A stretch of 64,000 nucleotides of DNA, taken from NCBI GenBank assembly GCA_036937835.1, contig CM072878.1:2652001-2716000 (forward strand). The letters run 5' to 3'. Origin of the DNA: Pampus argenteus. Lineage: Eukaryota; Chordata; Actinopteri; Scombriformes; Stromateidae. Positions 1-13,010 of this stretch are shown one piece after another. The notes beneath the pieces were generated by a model. The model was not told where the DNA came from. It did no database searches and saw only the letters and a program-made list of their open reading frames with translations. How positions within the stretch are numbered: position 1 is the first letter of the stretch; each line of letters begins with the position of its first letter. The translations under genes were made by a program, and so were the position numbers.

Positions 1-513
1 TTATTTTTTTAAACCTTTTATGAAAGCTTTTCTTTATCTTTTTCCCCCTGCTTCCAGCCTTTATGCTAAGCTAGACTAACCACATCTCGACGTGAGACGA
101 GAAAATTTCCTGAAATATTGGACGATTCCTTTAACACCAGGCTATTGAAGCATTTTCATAGTTTTGCCTAAAATATTTTTCATTTTTACTTTATATGGTT
201 ACTTTTTATTAGCCCTCTGTGGTTTGGTTTACATATCTAGTATCACTTGTGGTGTTTTCCTATGTTTTATTTTATGAATCTAGAGAATGGCAGGAAAAAC
301 AAAAGAAAGGAACAAAGGAAGAATATAAATGTTTTCTTTTCCTGGTATATGAAACTGAAGGATGGGGGTCAGTTTCAGTCATCAGCTGAGTCATGGTGTC
401 ATAAACTGGAATCACCCTCTCTCCCCTCTTTCTCTCTCCCTTTCATTTTCTATCTGTCACTGTCTCTCCACCCTTTTTATATCTTTCTCTTTGCCATCTT
501 TGTCTCTCATCAG

Positions 514-3500
514 TGTGTGTACATCCTGTACTCTGTGTGAGCCCTGCAGTTTCTCCCATGATCCCAGTCACAACCTGGTGAGAGCCAGGACTCCTCTGTC
601 CATCCCGGAGCATGGATCTCCTGCACCAGACCACAGCAGGTATGATACCTGATACCGCAATGTTATTAGAATTACTTTAAATGCTTTTTATATTTTTCAT
701 TATCTGCCATATATATAATATATAATATTATATATATTTAAATATAATATTGAACAAAAGCCAGTGAAGCATATATTTCTGTGTCATGACATGAAAAGGA
801 AGAGGCCACAAGTGTTGACATCAATAAATCTTCACTTTATTCATCAATATTTAACACATCTGCAAGCGCATTTGCAACCAGGGTTGATAATAACACATGC
901 AAATAGCAGGTATAATGTGTACCATACTGGCTATTGTAGTTTATCCTGTTAGCATGATAACATTGGCTAATTAGCTTATTTTACAGGCATTTGAATACAG
1001 ACTAATACATTCATATTGGACTAACTGAGGTAGTTATAGTTACAGTTCCTCCTGTTGGGAACATGCATGTCTGAACCACATTTACTGACAGTCAAGATTT
1101 TTAATCTGGAACAATGAGGTAACCAACACTATGCACCACAGAGACACCCATGAGTTACTGAACGGACAGGACAAGACAGCAGACTGCGAGTAAGTCACAG
1201 TTAAAGCTGAAGATACCGGATATCATCTAAATTGATCCTGTTGACAGTTCTGCTTCCAATTTAGCTTCTGAGCTAACGTCTGCTAGCATTACCATTCCAT
1301 TGATTATCAGTACAAGCTGCTGCCCAGCCCTAATGTCCAAAGGTCCTGATTAAGGTTATTAAAATCTCATGTCATGTGCTTAGTATAAATATAACTGGGG
1401 ACAATTATTTACTATCATGTAACATTAGCTGTGGGTTAGTCCACTGCAATGTAACTTTCAGAGCTAGAAAATGATTAGACAAATGCTCCACAGGCAACAA
1501 ATACTAAGTAACTTATTGAGCAACAGACTCAACACTAAACTGCTGTTTCATTTTATAGTTTGGTGAACACATAATCTGCACTGGGTCTCCATGTTCTTAC
1601 CTTCCATCTCTGTTTTTCTGCTGTACGGTTGCTCCCTTCCAGGTTTTACCGGCGAGGTGACCGCAGTTTCCGGAAGGCAGAGAAGCAGCGGCTGAAAGCA
1701 GAGAAACGCCTGCTAAAAGCTGAGGTCAAAGAAATCAGGAAGCAGCTGAGGATGGAGAGGCGGGGTTTACAGTGGAGCTCCTCCCACCAAGATGGAAGCT
1801 CCTCCCCTGTGCTTTTGCAACCTCGAGCCACCCAGCACAACAGCCCTGAGTAGGTTGCTGAAACAAAAAACAACTAGTCAGGATGCAGTGCACACTAAAG
1901 AAAGTCTTATTATGTCTTGCAGAAAGTCACTTCTGAATGTAGTTGCATGTTTCAAATGTAGATTAATTTGCATCTGCTGGGAGATGAAAAAATGATCTAA
2001 ACGGGTCCTTGCATTAGTAAAAACATCTTTAAAATAACAACTGCAGAAAAAAATATTGAGTTTATTCCTTACCTAGGCGTCCAAAGCGTCCCTGTCCCCT
2101 GGTGGTTCCAACCATGACGGCTGCATTTCTGGATGAAAACCTTCCTGATGGGACCCGACTGCGTCCTGGGACCAAGTTCATCAAGTACTGGAAGATGAGG
2201 AACACTGGAACAATCAGCTGGAGCTCTGACACTAAGGTAAAGAGCACCGTTGTAGTCCAGTCTGCTCTTTTCTCTTGGGATCATTGAAATATAAAGAGTT
2301 CTACATTTTTATTGGGTGTTTACATGAGTGTGTTTTGGCTTCATCAGGGTCGGCTGAGGGCCACAAGCTGAAACGCGCATTGTTGGACTTCTGTCAAAGT
2401 TGAAACTGGGCCAGAGATCCCAGCTCGGCATTTAGCAGCATCCCTACTATTAGCATTTAGCTCAAAGAGCCACTACACCCTGTCTCAGCCGCTAACATGG
2501 CTGTAGAGACACTTTATTATTAGTTTTTTTTATTTATTGGCCAAGTTGGAGCTGTATTACATGCTGTAAACAAAATACTGACATATTATTTCCTTATTGT
2601 GAATGTCTAAGCAAAAATGTTCACCAGCTAGTTTCTAACTGTGTCTGTCTGATGTTTGGTGCTGGGCAGGAAGTGTATGGTGGGCTTATCAGAGCTTTTT
2701 CACTGGAAACAAGACTGATTAGACTGATGCAGTGAATCAAACAGTACATTTCTGTGCTGGAAAACCAAAACAGTGAGCTTAAAGATGCTAAAACGCTCCA
2801 AAGGGAACGGCAGAGTTGTGTTTGTCACTACGAGGGACACCTTTTACATTACACAGTCATTTGAGCCTTTATTTGAAAAAGCTATTGATTTGTATATCTG
2901 TTTAATCTAATCAACAAAGTTATTTCTGGTGCCTGATACTTGTATTGTAAGAATAAATACAGTAAACAGTTGTTAAAAACACCACCATCAGTGAGCATCA
3001 TATTTTGCCTTCTTTGCTCCCTGCAGCTAAAGTTCATGTGGGGAAACCTGGCGGTGGGATCTGGGGACCGCTGGAGAGAAGTGTCTGTTCCCTTTCTCCA
3101 GCCAGGGCAGGTGAGACGGCAGCATGGGAGAAGTTTTTCATTTTCACTGATCTCTGGAACCCCCTGAACTAGCTCATAATTCTTTCATAATTTCTCTTTG
3201 TGGCACTGAATCCCATAGACACGATCAATACATTACAGCTCTGACATTTGCATTGTATTAAACTGTATTTTAATGCTGTCTTGTAGTGTTGATGTTCATC
3301 AGCGTGTACCATTCCAGCTGACAGTTTCAGCACATCTCTTTCTGTGTGTTCAGGTTGGCATAGTGAGCGTGGCACTGTGTGCTCCCACTGTGGAGGGCTC
3401 CTACACCTCCCACTGGCGTCTGGCCCACACTGGAGAGCAGTTTGGACCCAGGGTCTGGTGCAGCATAGTGGTCGACCCTCTGGCCCCGGCGCCTATGATA

Positions 3501-6500
3501 GCTGATGGGATACTAGTGTCCCCCTGTGTCACACCACAGGTAGAAAGAATATGCCAGATGAATGAATATAGTGTCAAAATAACAAAAATAAAAATAGATA
3601 AATATAAACACGTAGAGGCATCATGTGGAAACTGAAGTAATTTGACTTTGTCTGCAGGGTAAGAATCCAGTGCTGAAGGATGGAAAAGCCTGTGCTGCTT
3701 CTAGGGATGAACCTCTCACATCAGTGGACCAAGAAGAGTACTACATTCCCTCTGTTGACCTGCTCACTGCTCAGGTAATAATCTGTTATAATTAGCCTGC
3801 ACTAATGCTGCAGATAACCATCATATCTAGGGATGCCCTGATCCAGTTTTATCTTTCTTCTGTATTGTTTCCGATACCAAATAACTGCTTGTTTTGTCTG
3901 ACTAACATTCTAATACCAAAATATATTCAGTTTACAATGAAATAAAACAGAGAAAAGCAGTAAATTATCACTCTGGAGAGGCTGGAACCAGACAATGAAA
4001 CATAGGCTACAGATTCAAAGTTGAAAAATAAAATTACACTCATCTACCACATCTGTTTCTCTCAATCTGTTGTTGTTTATTTCACAGGACCTTCTGTCTT
4101 TCGAGTTGTTGGACATCAACATCGTCCAAGAGTTGGAGAGTGTCCCGAATAACACCCCTGCTGGTGAGAAGAGCTGAAGTTGGATTCTTGTTGGGTGTTT
4201 TGTATTAACTGTGCATATAGCTGGTATTTACAAACCTGTTGCTCTGTGCAGGGACCTGACTGATCGATGGTGCATGCTCTGTCTCTGTCTGTCTTTTCTC
4301 CACTCAGACATGACTCCCTGCATATCCCCTCTGCCTCAAGAGTGCCACCAGCAGGACAAGAGCAGTCCCTCTTTGGGTCTGATCCAGGAAGAGACAGAAG
4401 TCATCAATAGCATCATGGGTAACTGGATTTTACTAATATACTCTTTTAAGGTTTCACATGTGAATTGTATATAAATGCCCATATTAATTGGCAATTTACT
4501 TCAAATGAGTGTTTACGGCAAATACAACAAAAGTAGCTTTTCTTATAAAAATAAGTTTCGAGAAAGAGATGAAAAAACGCAAGAGAAGCAGGGAGATACT
4601 TTTCCTCCTACTATACATCTCTTTCACTTCGTCAACTTTGCAAACAACAAAATTACTGCAAGGCAGATATAACACAGTCCCTTCCTGCTCTCTGTGGTCA
4701 CATACTGTGTTTTAATGAAGCCATATTCACAATATACCGTATTTTCCGGACTATAAGCTGCTACTTTTTTCCCATACTTTGAACCATGCGGCTTATACAG
4801 AGATGCAGCTTTTCTATGAATTTCTTCAGCCCACAGGGGGTATATAATATTATTACACCCTCACCCCCTCAAAATGGAAAACCCACGAAGAAATTCCTAT
4901 GATGCAGCTTTTAAGTTGAAAGTCATTAATCTGGTTATCCATGAAGGAAACAGAGTGGCTGCACGTCAGCTTGCCGTTAATGAATCTATGATGAGACGGT
5001 ATGTGATGAAGATTATCCGAGGATGTTCAACTCCGACACTGAAGAGGACGACTTCAGTGGCTTCAGTGCACAGAAGAAATGAAGTGACAGTGGTTTGGTG
5101 TTCATTAGTTTAAAATGCTCAGGAGGAAGATAAATAGTGAGTTGTGGCTTCAGTTCATGGGAGAATGAAGCAACTTTAATAGTTGCACAGTTGCGCTTTA
5201 ACAGTGAGCAGGAGGAAAAGGTGACAGTGATTTGGTGTTTAATGGTTTCAGTACGCAGGAGGAAGAAAAATAAAGTAACTTAGTTTTAGTGCACATGAGG
5301 AAGATGAATAAAACCATCAATGACGTTTCTGTTTTCTTTATCAGCACTTTTATTGCTGCGTTTATTGCGGCACTGATCAGAAACAATCAGTTCAGGTAAA
5401 TGAATAAACACTTAAGGTACAAAATCTTTCTGTCTAAATAACTTATTTCTCAGCCTGGATATCGGCGGCTTATAGTCAGGTGCAGCTTATATGTGACTAT
5501 ATACAGTATATATTTCATTCAAATTTTAGTGGGTGCAGCTTATATTTAGGTGCGCTCTATAGTCTGAAAAATACGGTAGTTGCTCCTCATGTCACATTTT
5601 TTGGTATTTCTGGTGTCAGACAAATTGTTTTGTTTTGAAAGTGTTTTATTCACTACTAATAAATAACCGTCACAGAAACTGCTGTCAACTTTTCAGTCAT
5701 GAAAATCATTATTTAAAAAAAAAATCAACATAAATGCAGGTTAATGATGTCTGATCTAGTATACTGACATCTAAAATGAGTGATCACAGGAGGAGACAAA
5801 AAGGAGCTTCAAACACCACTCAGTCCCCTGACCATCACTAATGCAGGTCTATTATCGTTTTGAAAGAACTTGTCTAAAATGTTTCTGCTAAAGAGACCAG
5901 AATCTGATCCTGGAGACACTATGAAGGAGCTGCAACACAACACAGTCTGATTCTGTGGACATTCAGCATGACGGTCGAAAATGGTCTGCTCTGTATGTCC
6001 CATATTTGTCTTCCTGTCACTGGTCCTCAGATGTCCCACATGGTGCAGGATCTGGAGCTGAAGGAGGGGGAGTCCCGGCTCAGGAGGAAGGAGAGGATGA
6101 CATCAGTGGGACTCAATTTGTTTGTGAGACTGTGATTCGCTCAATGACGTTGGAGGAGGCCCCTGACCACACCCCTCTCAGAGGCTCCCGCCCAGGGACA
6201 GGTAAAGGTCAGCTGATCACCAGTACTAGGCTGTTGGTTTTTATATTGGCCTCAAATTTTATTCCAGACATTAAATATTCTAGTTTCATATTTACTGTAG
6301 AGACATGAAAGTGGTATTGATCATCGCATCTAATTCTCGACAAGAAAGCAAATAAGCACATCCTCTAAAAAAACGACTGCTTTAATGCTAAGCCGTTAAA
6401 GACGTTTTCAGTGTTGCTTTTGTAATGACGTTCATCTGGAACCACAGTGGAAACACAACGCAGAACTGAGCTCCAAAGTGTGCCGTAGAAAAAGGTGTCA

Positions 6501-9500
6501 TGACAACACAATATTTTTCCTAAATAAAAGTCATTGTTAACTGTGTAAAACAAAGATGGCTGAAGATGTCTTCCTGACTCACTGAATGAAGTTGGTGAGC
6601 AAGGAATACACTGTGTATGAACCCCATATGAAGCTTATCTGAGGCTTCATCGATCTGAGTTAGTCATATCGTACCTCTTTGTGTTTCCCTTTTGAGCTGT
6701 GGTGGAAGTATAGGAACAAAAAGAGGGACTAAAAACACTGTAATGTTGAATGTAATGTATCTACTGGATTTGACTCAGTTGGACAGATAAAGCTTCAAAT
6801 TAGCTTCAGATAAACTTTTAAATACGTTTCTGCACAGAAGGGACTGTGTATTTTGTCCTGCATCACTTCCATTGTACGTGGATTATGAAGGGATTTTGTA
6901 ATGGTCAATATGAACAGGAGGAATAATTACAGCAAGATAAATCATGAAATATTATCCTGAGGAGTATGAATGTTTCAGAGCAATGTTGAGATGATCAGTA
7001 GATCTACCTTGTGTGTAAATAATCTATCTATTCTTGATTTGTACATTCTTTGTATTCCTTTTGGAATTGATTGAAAGAGAAAAGTTATTCAACAGTCTGT
7101 AACAGTCGATGTCCTGCGTGTTTTCAGTGGTGCGTCCAGCTGCTCAGGGCGGCTGCTGTGTGAAGAGCAAAGCGGAGGAAAGCCCAGACAGCAGCCCCGG
7201 CAGCTCCAAAAGCCCCCTGAAACCACCGGCTACGCTCAAAGCTTCCCTCCCATCCCCACTGAAAGCCTCTCTGCCTGCTCCCCTGTCTGTGGCTCCGACC
7301 CCAGGCCATGGCCCCAGCTCAGTACCGACCCCTCTCCACACTCTGCCCAGAGCCTCCACACTGCAGGAGCACACAGCCTCAGGTGACAGCAGAAAATGGG
7401 TTGACATTAGTTTGACCTCAGATCATAGCAGCAGTACTTCACTGTATTATTTCTATTTGTTATATTTACTTTCCACCTTCCACCGTCACTGGTGTATTGA
7501 CAGTTGACATGTGCACTAATGACAACAGAATCAATAAAAATGGGTCAAAAATGTACGAACGTGGAAAAGGACTTTGACTTGTATTTGGCCAACTCACTCC
7601 GTCCTTTGTAATTTTCCAGTATATCTATCTTTCTATCTATCTGTTGATACTGGCTGAAACTGATAAACATTTTTTCTTTTCAAAACTTTGGAAGCTACAC
7701 TTATATGTTCAGTGTGTGTCTGTGTTCAGTACGGAGTCGGAGTCAGGCCGTGTTAGCCTAGCTTAGCATAAAGACTGGAATCAGGGGGGAACAGCTCTCT
7801 CAACCCCATTATTAATACAATATTTGATGTTTGTTAACACAAACAGAAAATGTAGAAAAGTAAAAAGTTTGTGGTTTTTGGGGAATGACATGCCAGAACC
7901 ACACCTTGTTGAACTAAGGCTGCAGGAGATGCTAAACTGTAGTGCTGGGCGGATGGATACGCTGTTCCACCACATAACTCCCCCCCAAAACCACAATCTC
8001 TTATTTTTACATTTGTTTTTTGTCTGAAGAAACAAACAAGATACAACGTGCTAATTACTTGGCTAACCGTATCCTGACGCCAGCCTCTTATTACGTAGGT
8101 CTGTTGGACCTTTAACAGCAAGCACTTTATAGTTATAACATTGTTCAAAGAGTTTAAAAGTTATGTAGGTACCCTGACAGTAACAACACAGTGGACTATA
8201 AAATATTCCCTGTATCATCTGTTTTCTTGAACTCGATGAACAGGTGAAGGCGATGAGCCCCACATGGAGAACATCTGTGTGGAGTCCAGGGCGAAGGAGA
8301 GCGAGAAGGAGCCAGAGGAGGGGAAGGAGAAAGAGGGAGAGGAAAAGAGAGAAGGCACGAGGAGCCGCTCGTCCTCCACCTCCTCAGAGGATTACATCAT
8401 CATTCTTCCTGACTGCTTTGACACCAGTCGGCCACTGGGGGAGTCCATGTACAGGTACAAGACACGGGCTCGGCACTAACGGCGCCTGTCACTGTGCAGA
8501 TACAGTTTGTGTCATCATGGAAATCTGTGCCTGCAAAAATTAGCCACATATACATATATTTGCTTAGATTTATTTAATATATTAGCTAGAAGAAGACTTC
8601 CTATATGGCTGCTGTGGGTGTGTGCTGTTAGCCTTGCATTAATTCCCCATTTTTTGTCCCGTTGGCAGCTCTGCTCTCTCCCAGCCAGGTGATATCTCCA
8701 CCAAGACCCCCACAGACCCAGAAACCCCATCATCTGAGCACCTGGGCAGTACCAACTCAGAGGGGGAGCTGAGCAAGGCAGATGAACCTGGTGCAGCTCC
8801 AGGGACGGGGGTGTCAGGCACCAGCAGTGCCAACGACATGCTTTGTACGTCTCAGACGCTGGACGATGAGCCGCTGACACCTGAGGTGGTGGCACCACCT
8901 AAAGCCATCGTCACACCAAGGTCAGTATGATGGTGTTATATAATGTTGCATTGAAGTGCTTTTTAATCATTGTTAAGATACTGTCAGTGCTTGTATGTGC
9001 CACATTAAATTCCAGAGGTGAAGGGTTAATTGACAGAGATTGAGCAAGAACAATAATAATATAATAATAAACCAATAAAACGCTGGCTCTTAAAGTAGTA
9101 TTCATTGTTTATTTTGAGCCGTTGGGTGCAGCACAGTAAACTGGAAAACACAAATAAAGTAGTGTACAGTGTGTTTATCAGATCTTTTTCACTAAAAACA
9201 GCTGACAATTATTGTTGAAAGCAGCCAAACTGAACCAGAACAGTAAAGTTGTGGGTCGTAAAAACCAAAAGAATGCAAAAACGTTTAGCTTAGAGCTGTA
9301 GGGAATGGCAATTCACAGTACGCTATTGGTTTATTTGGGGGGCGGTGTTTGTTGTAGTGGTTGTAAATACTTGAAAAATGCTCTTGATGTTGTACAGTCC
9401 AGAGAGCAGTGGAGAAACAGATGTTGATGCTGCTGCTGCAGGGGGAGAAGCAAAGGATTCTGAACTGTACCAAACTGAGGATGGTAAGTACACTGCTGTA

Positions 9501-10974
9501 TCACTTCCATTTAGGAAAGAACAAGATGACAGCGACAGTAGCAGCTCTATAAAATTCATGCAAATAATGTGATCCAGAATATTGTTGTCTCACAGCCTCT
9601 GGTCCTGAAGAAACCCAGACAGATGCTACTGAAGCTACTGAAGACACAGAGGAAGACAATCCTGAGGACCCCAGGTCTCACACACACTTAAACTTGAACT
9701 GTGGCTCCTGACTCCTGACTATTTTAACACATTGCTGTCTCAACTAAAGGGACACAGAATTCTTGGTGAAACAGCTCATACAAAAGTGGATTTGTCACAC
9801 ACTAATAAGCGTTGTCCATTTTAAACTCTCCACTGTCCTCGCTGTCAAGATGGCTTGCTATTATCAATGAGTCTAATTAGCTTGTCAAAGTTCACCAAAC
9901 ATCATCCCCGGAAGAAAAAATCCCATTGGAATGACTTGATTTTCCCAAAGAAATTAGAAAAGAAAGTACTGCTGTGACCAGACGAGAACACTAACTATTG
10001 CGTGAAAATATTACGTAATATTATTATATATGGCCGCACGATCTCGACTGGAGCTTAGACTTGTGAGGGATAGCCAGTGCAGCATTTCTGGCAACTTTGG
10101 ACAGATTTTTAAAGACAGTATCTCTTAAGTCCTGTTCCCTGCCGCAAGTGAAACTTTAAACACGAGGAACAAAATGTGTCATTCAGCTTTAAAATAGGAC
10201 ATGATTATTCTCATGGAAATGCTGAGATGCAGATGTAACCAAGGCTTTCGCATAGATGTCCCATTCTGGACATAACCTCCTTATTGTCTCTCTTTAGGCA
10301 TCCAGGCATCACCAGCGGTCTGGTGAAGGGAGCTCTATCGGTAGCTGCTTCTGCCTACAAAGCCCTGTTTACTGGACAAGGGCCCACACAGGTCAGCAAA
10401 CAGTCATACCTCAAATTACACATCTGTGTAGTAAAGATGTTCACTGATGTGCTTTCCCACATACTCTTTACTAGTATAAAATACTTCATTCAAATTCTTA
10501 CTCAGTGCCAGCCTGGAATACCTACCTGCGTTTGACTTTGGTTTTAAAGTAGTAAAGTTGCCATATAGGCTGGAGTGTGGATGTTCTACAGGTGCAATAG
10601 TCTGCAGTGTAACTGGGCAGTGATCATGAATAATGAATAATACATAAAATCATGCACATCCCTTTAACATGTAGAGGAATCCAAAGCTTGACAGGTCTGC
10701 TGTGCTGCGTAGTTACAGTTGTTAACATGGCCACTTGATGTATTGCTGGGACATGGACGCCAGGTTTCACAGTCTGATCAGGTCTTATATTGTTGTGCAG
10801 CCACCAGTGGACGCGTCCACCCAGGACACCATGATGGCCGTGCTGGTAGAGATGGGCTTTGGGGACCGTCCACTCAACCAGCGGCTGCTGAAGAAACACA
10901 ACTACAACCTGCTGGACGTGGTCAACGAGCTCGTTCAGATGACCGACAATGATTGGTACTCCACACGCTACTGA
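514..10974 (+). CDS. nbr1: nbr1, selective autophagy receptor (3' part, 16 exons, 5' end off window)
   Basis: NBR1 links ubiquitylated cargo (aggregates, peroxisomes) to LC3/GABARAP on autophagosomes. Exons read from splice sites and a continuous frame: 514-639, 1643-1849, 2077-2236, 3027-3110, 3354-3539, 3658-3774, 4088-4163, 4308-4418, 6031-6201, 7128-7382, 8244-8454, 8669-8920, 9398-9483, 9596-9674, 10298-10391, 10801-10974, giving 795 residues plus stop. Domains in order: the C-terminal half of the ZZ zinc finger (CTSCTLCEPC with following His pair), a Lys/Glu-rich coiled coil (1643 exon), the four-tryptophan FW domain (2077-3539; Trp in KYWKM, ISWSS, FMWGN, DRWRE, SHWRL), a conserved GTQFVCETVIRS segment (6031 exon), the LC3-interacting motif SSEDYIIIL (8384-8407), the amphipathic J segment GLVKGALSVAASAYKALF (10298 exon), and a C-terminal UBA (MGFGDRPLNQRLLKKHNYNL). 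PB1 and the first half of ZZ must lie upstream. Two donors are weak: GTAGGT after 1849 and GTCTCA after 9674. Confidence 0.95.
4737..5576. mobile_element. Decayed pogo/Tc1-type DNA transposon in nbr1 intron
   Basis: The terminal inverted repeats start CCGTATTTTCCGGACTATAA on the left and end TATAGTCTGAAAAATACGG on the right. A TA dinucleotide flanks each end (4735-4736 and 5577-5578), as expected for the Tc1/mariner/pogo superfamily. Inside, 4874-5113 encodes a 79-residue remnant of a transposase DNA-binding domain (YDAAFKLKVINLV, then NESMMRRYV), resembling the Brinker/pogo helix-turn-helix. After that the coding sequence dissolves into imperfect repeats of a roughly 80-base unit (GGAGGAAGA, TGACAGTGRTTTGGTGTT). 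It is non-autonomous and sits in the intron between nbr1 exons 4308-4418 and 6031-6201. Confidence 0.75.
4874..5113 (+). pseudogene. Transposase N-terminal fragment (pogo-like)
   Basis: A 79-codon frame begins MENPRRNSYDAAFKLKV and continues through a helix-turn-helix-like segment (NRVAARQLAVNESMMRRYV), then stops. The family's DDE catalytic domain is absent, so this cannot be an active transposase. It lies wholly within the TIR-bounded element at 4737-5576 and is not a host gene. Confidence 0.7.
6300..6990. repeat. Dispersed percomorph repeats in nbr1 intron
   Basis: 6300-6360 resembles the end of the 'GCTTAGCATAAAGACTGGAA' family. 6660-6930 shares blocks (GTTTCCCTTTTGAGCTGTGG, then CTTCAGATAAACTTTTAAATA, then GTATGAACAGGAGGAATAATTACA-like sequence) with 26870-26960, 50120-50200, 56050-56340 and 60390-60600. 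It is therefore one copy of a dispersed family. Confidence 0.55.
7750..7798 (+). repeat. 'CTAGCTTAGCATAAAGACTGGAA' dispersed repeat fragment
   Basis: Contains TAGCCTAGCTTAGCATAAAG followed by ACTGGAATCAGGGGGGAACAGCT. Related copies, on either strand, occur at about 56-84, 12671-13010, 14374-14620, 23762-23830, 34010-34050 and 63876-63930. Confidence 0.6.
8384..8407 (+). other. nbr1: LC3-interacting region (LIR) codons of nbr1
   Basis: These codons read SSEDYIIIL. The acidic-Ser lead followed by Tyr-Ile-Ile-Ile matches the NBR1 LIR, an aromatic-type (YxxI) LIR. It sits after a Lys/Glu-rich low-complexity stretch encoded by the same exon. Confidence 0.85.
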
Positions 10975-11230
10975 CGAGAGAGAGGAACTGGAGGAAGAGG
11001 AACAAAAAGGAGGGAGAAGGAGATGAAACACAAAAGTTGATGGGAGAAGAAAGAAGAGGTGGAATGATGGGAAGAGAGAATTTTATTTCTCCTCATCTAC
11101 TTTTTTAACCGTCCTCCTTCTGCCAATCTCTCCTCTGATTGGTCCAATTGAATGGAGATCAATCTACACTCTGACCATATAAGGAGACATTCCAGCAAAC
11201 TCTTTGTGATACTGTACTAAATCATTAAAT
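10975..11230 (+). terminator. nbr1: nbr1 3' UTR and candidate poly(A) signal
   Basis: After the UBA stop codon there is a purine-rich stretch, then ATTAAA at 11224-11229, a common variant poly(A) signal. AATAAA at 13630-13635 is a distal alternative if the 3' UTR is long. I cannot tell which is used without transcript data. Confidence 0.4.
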
Positions 11231-11450
11231 ACCCACTATAGTATTACATTCAGCATTGGCCTTGATAGTGGCAGGTCGGCTACTTTGCAAAGGAATTTAA
11301 GAGATGAAGAATGTGACTATGTGTAGTATTTCCCATGAGCCCCCCCCCCGCCGCAGCCTGTAAAAGGATGTTGCTCTATTTATTTTAAAGACTGACAATT
11401 GTCCCTGTCTTCCAGGGATGATTTGGCCCATTACACTCAATCAATCAATC

Positions 11451-11778
11451 AGCTGCAACTAATGATTATTTTCATTATTGATTAATCTGTTGATCGATTA
11501 GTTGTTGGTCTATAAAAATGGTAAAAGAAAATATCACGTTTTCCCAAAGCCTAAGATGACATCCTTAAATGTCTTATTTTGTCTCGTCCCAACAGTCCAA
11601 AGAAATTTAGTTTACTGTGACAGATGAGAAAAGCAACGAGAACGAAATCATTTTTAAGAAACTGTAAGTAGGGAATTTGGACTTCAAAAAATACTCAAAA
11701 TGAAAAATCCATCATCAAAATAGTTTGTGATTAATCTAATAGTTGGCAACTAATAGATTAATTGACATCATTGCAGCT
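11451..11778. mobile_element. MITE-like element with AGCTGCAA termini
   Basis: It starts AGCTGCAACTAATGATTA and ends CATTGCAGCT, an inverted match. The interior (GATTAATCTGTTGATCGATT, then CCCAAAGCCTAAGATGACAT) matches a short non-autonomous DNA element that I recognise as very common in percomorph genomes. No coding capacity. Confidence 0.6.
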
Positions 11779-12270
11779 CTAAGTAATACCAGAAAGCAGC
11801 ACAGCAAAGTTTATCTGCGCATCCTCATGAAAAATGCGGTGATGGTTGTTGGTGCATGCAGTGACTTGTTGCAGGGATAGTTTGTAAACTACTGTAGCTG
11901 GCAAGCTGATGGTTAACAAGCTATCCAGCCGGGACCAGGCTTGTGCTTCATGATCACAGTAGCTCTCTTTCCCCCCACTGGGCAAGCTTTCCAAGGTTTC
12001 ACCTAGGCTACAATAAGTCCCTCCATTTTGGTCTCACAGATACATTTTATTTGATTATCACTCCCTCCTTTACTCAAACAAAGAAAGTAAAGCAACTATA
12101 TGAACAATGCAGCTTGCATCAGATGCACTTGTCTACACATTCATGTTGGTAAAAGCAGGTATATAAGTGATTGTCTGCCCATTTAAGTTTGTTTAGTTTT
12201 TTTTTTTTTGTTTTATAACTTATGTCTATATCACTGGTGCATAGAAAGGATAGAAGGATCCCCCACACAC

Positions 12271-12315
12271 ACTGTACTGTACTGTACTGTACTGTACTGT
12301 ACTGTACTGTACTGT
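12271..12315. repeat. (ACTGT)9 microsatellite
   Basis: Nine perfect pentanucleotide units read directly. Confidence 0.95.
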
Positions 12316-12670
12316 ATAACCTGCAGTAGATGAGTAGATGACAGCAGAAAAACATTCCCCTGTATCACTTTGGACTTGGAGATAGCATTTGCACATAAAA
12401 AGCTACCAAGACACAGGGACCACTCAAATCTTAACTTTTTCACAGTATTGACTTCCCTTCTGTCACGTTATCGTCTTGAGCTTCAAGCGTCATCCTTAAA
12501 CCTGTTGAACATGTTAGCTGTCTCTCACAATAAGGATTAATGTTACATTCCAATATTTTGTCAGGTTTCCTTATCTTCTTTTTACACCCTTGTTGCTTTC
12601 TTGCTCGGAGTTATTTGAGAAGATTGCTACCACTTCCACATGTCATGTGTATGGTAAATGTGAAGCTACA

Positions 12671-13010
12671 GCCAGCAGCTAGTTAGCCTAGCCTAGCCTA
12701 GCTTAGCTAAGTATAAAGACTGGAAACGGCAACAAAATCCGCCTACTGTTATATCTCATTTATTTAGTCTGTTCAAAAACCAAAGTGTAAAAACAACACG
12801 TGGGGTTACAGGGAATTATGCGCAAGACTTTAGTAACTTTCTGTAACTTAGTAACTTATTATATATATATATATATACATACAGTACATAACATGTTAAT
12901 TATTGAGCTCTTGACATTACCTTTGGACAGAGCCAAGCTAACTGTTTACAGTCTTTATGCTAAGCTAAGCTAACTTGCTTCTCATCTAACTCACAGCAGG
13001 AGGCGAATAA
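12671..13010. repeat. Near-complete 'TTAGCATAAAGACTGGAA' dispersed element
   Basis: The left end reads AGCCTAGCCTAGCTTAGCTA with ATAAAGACTGGAAAC. The right end reads CAGTCTTTATGCTAAGCTAAGC, an inverted counterpart, and is followed by CTCATCTAACTC. The inverted ends about 270 bases apart suggest a short non-autonomous element. Confidence 0.55.
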
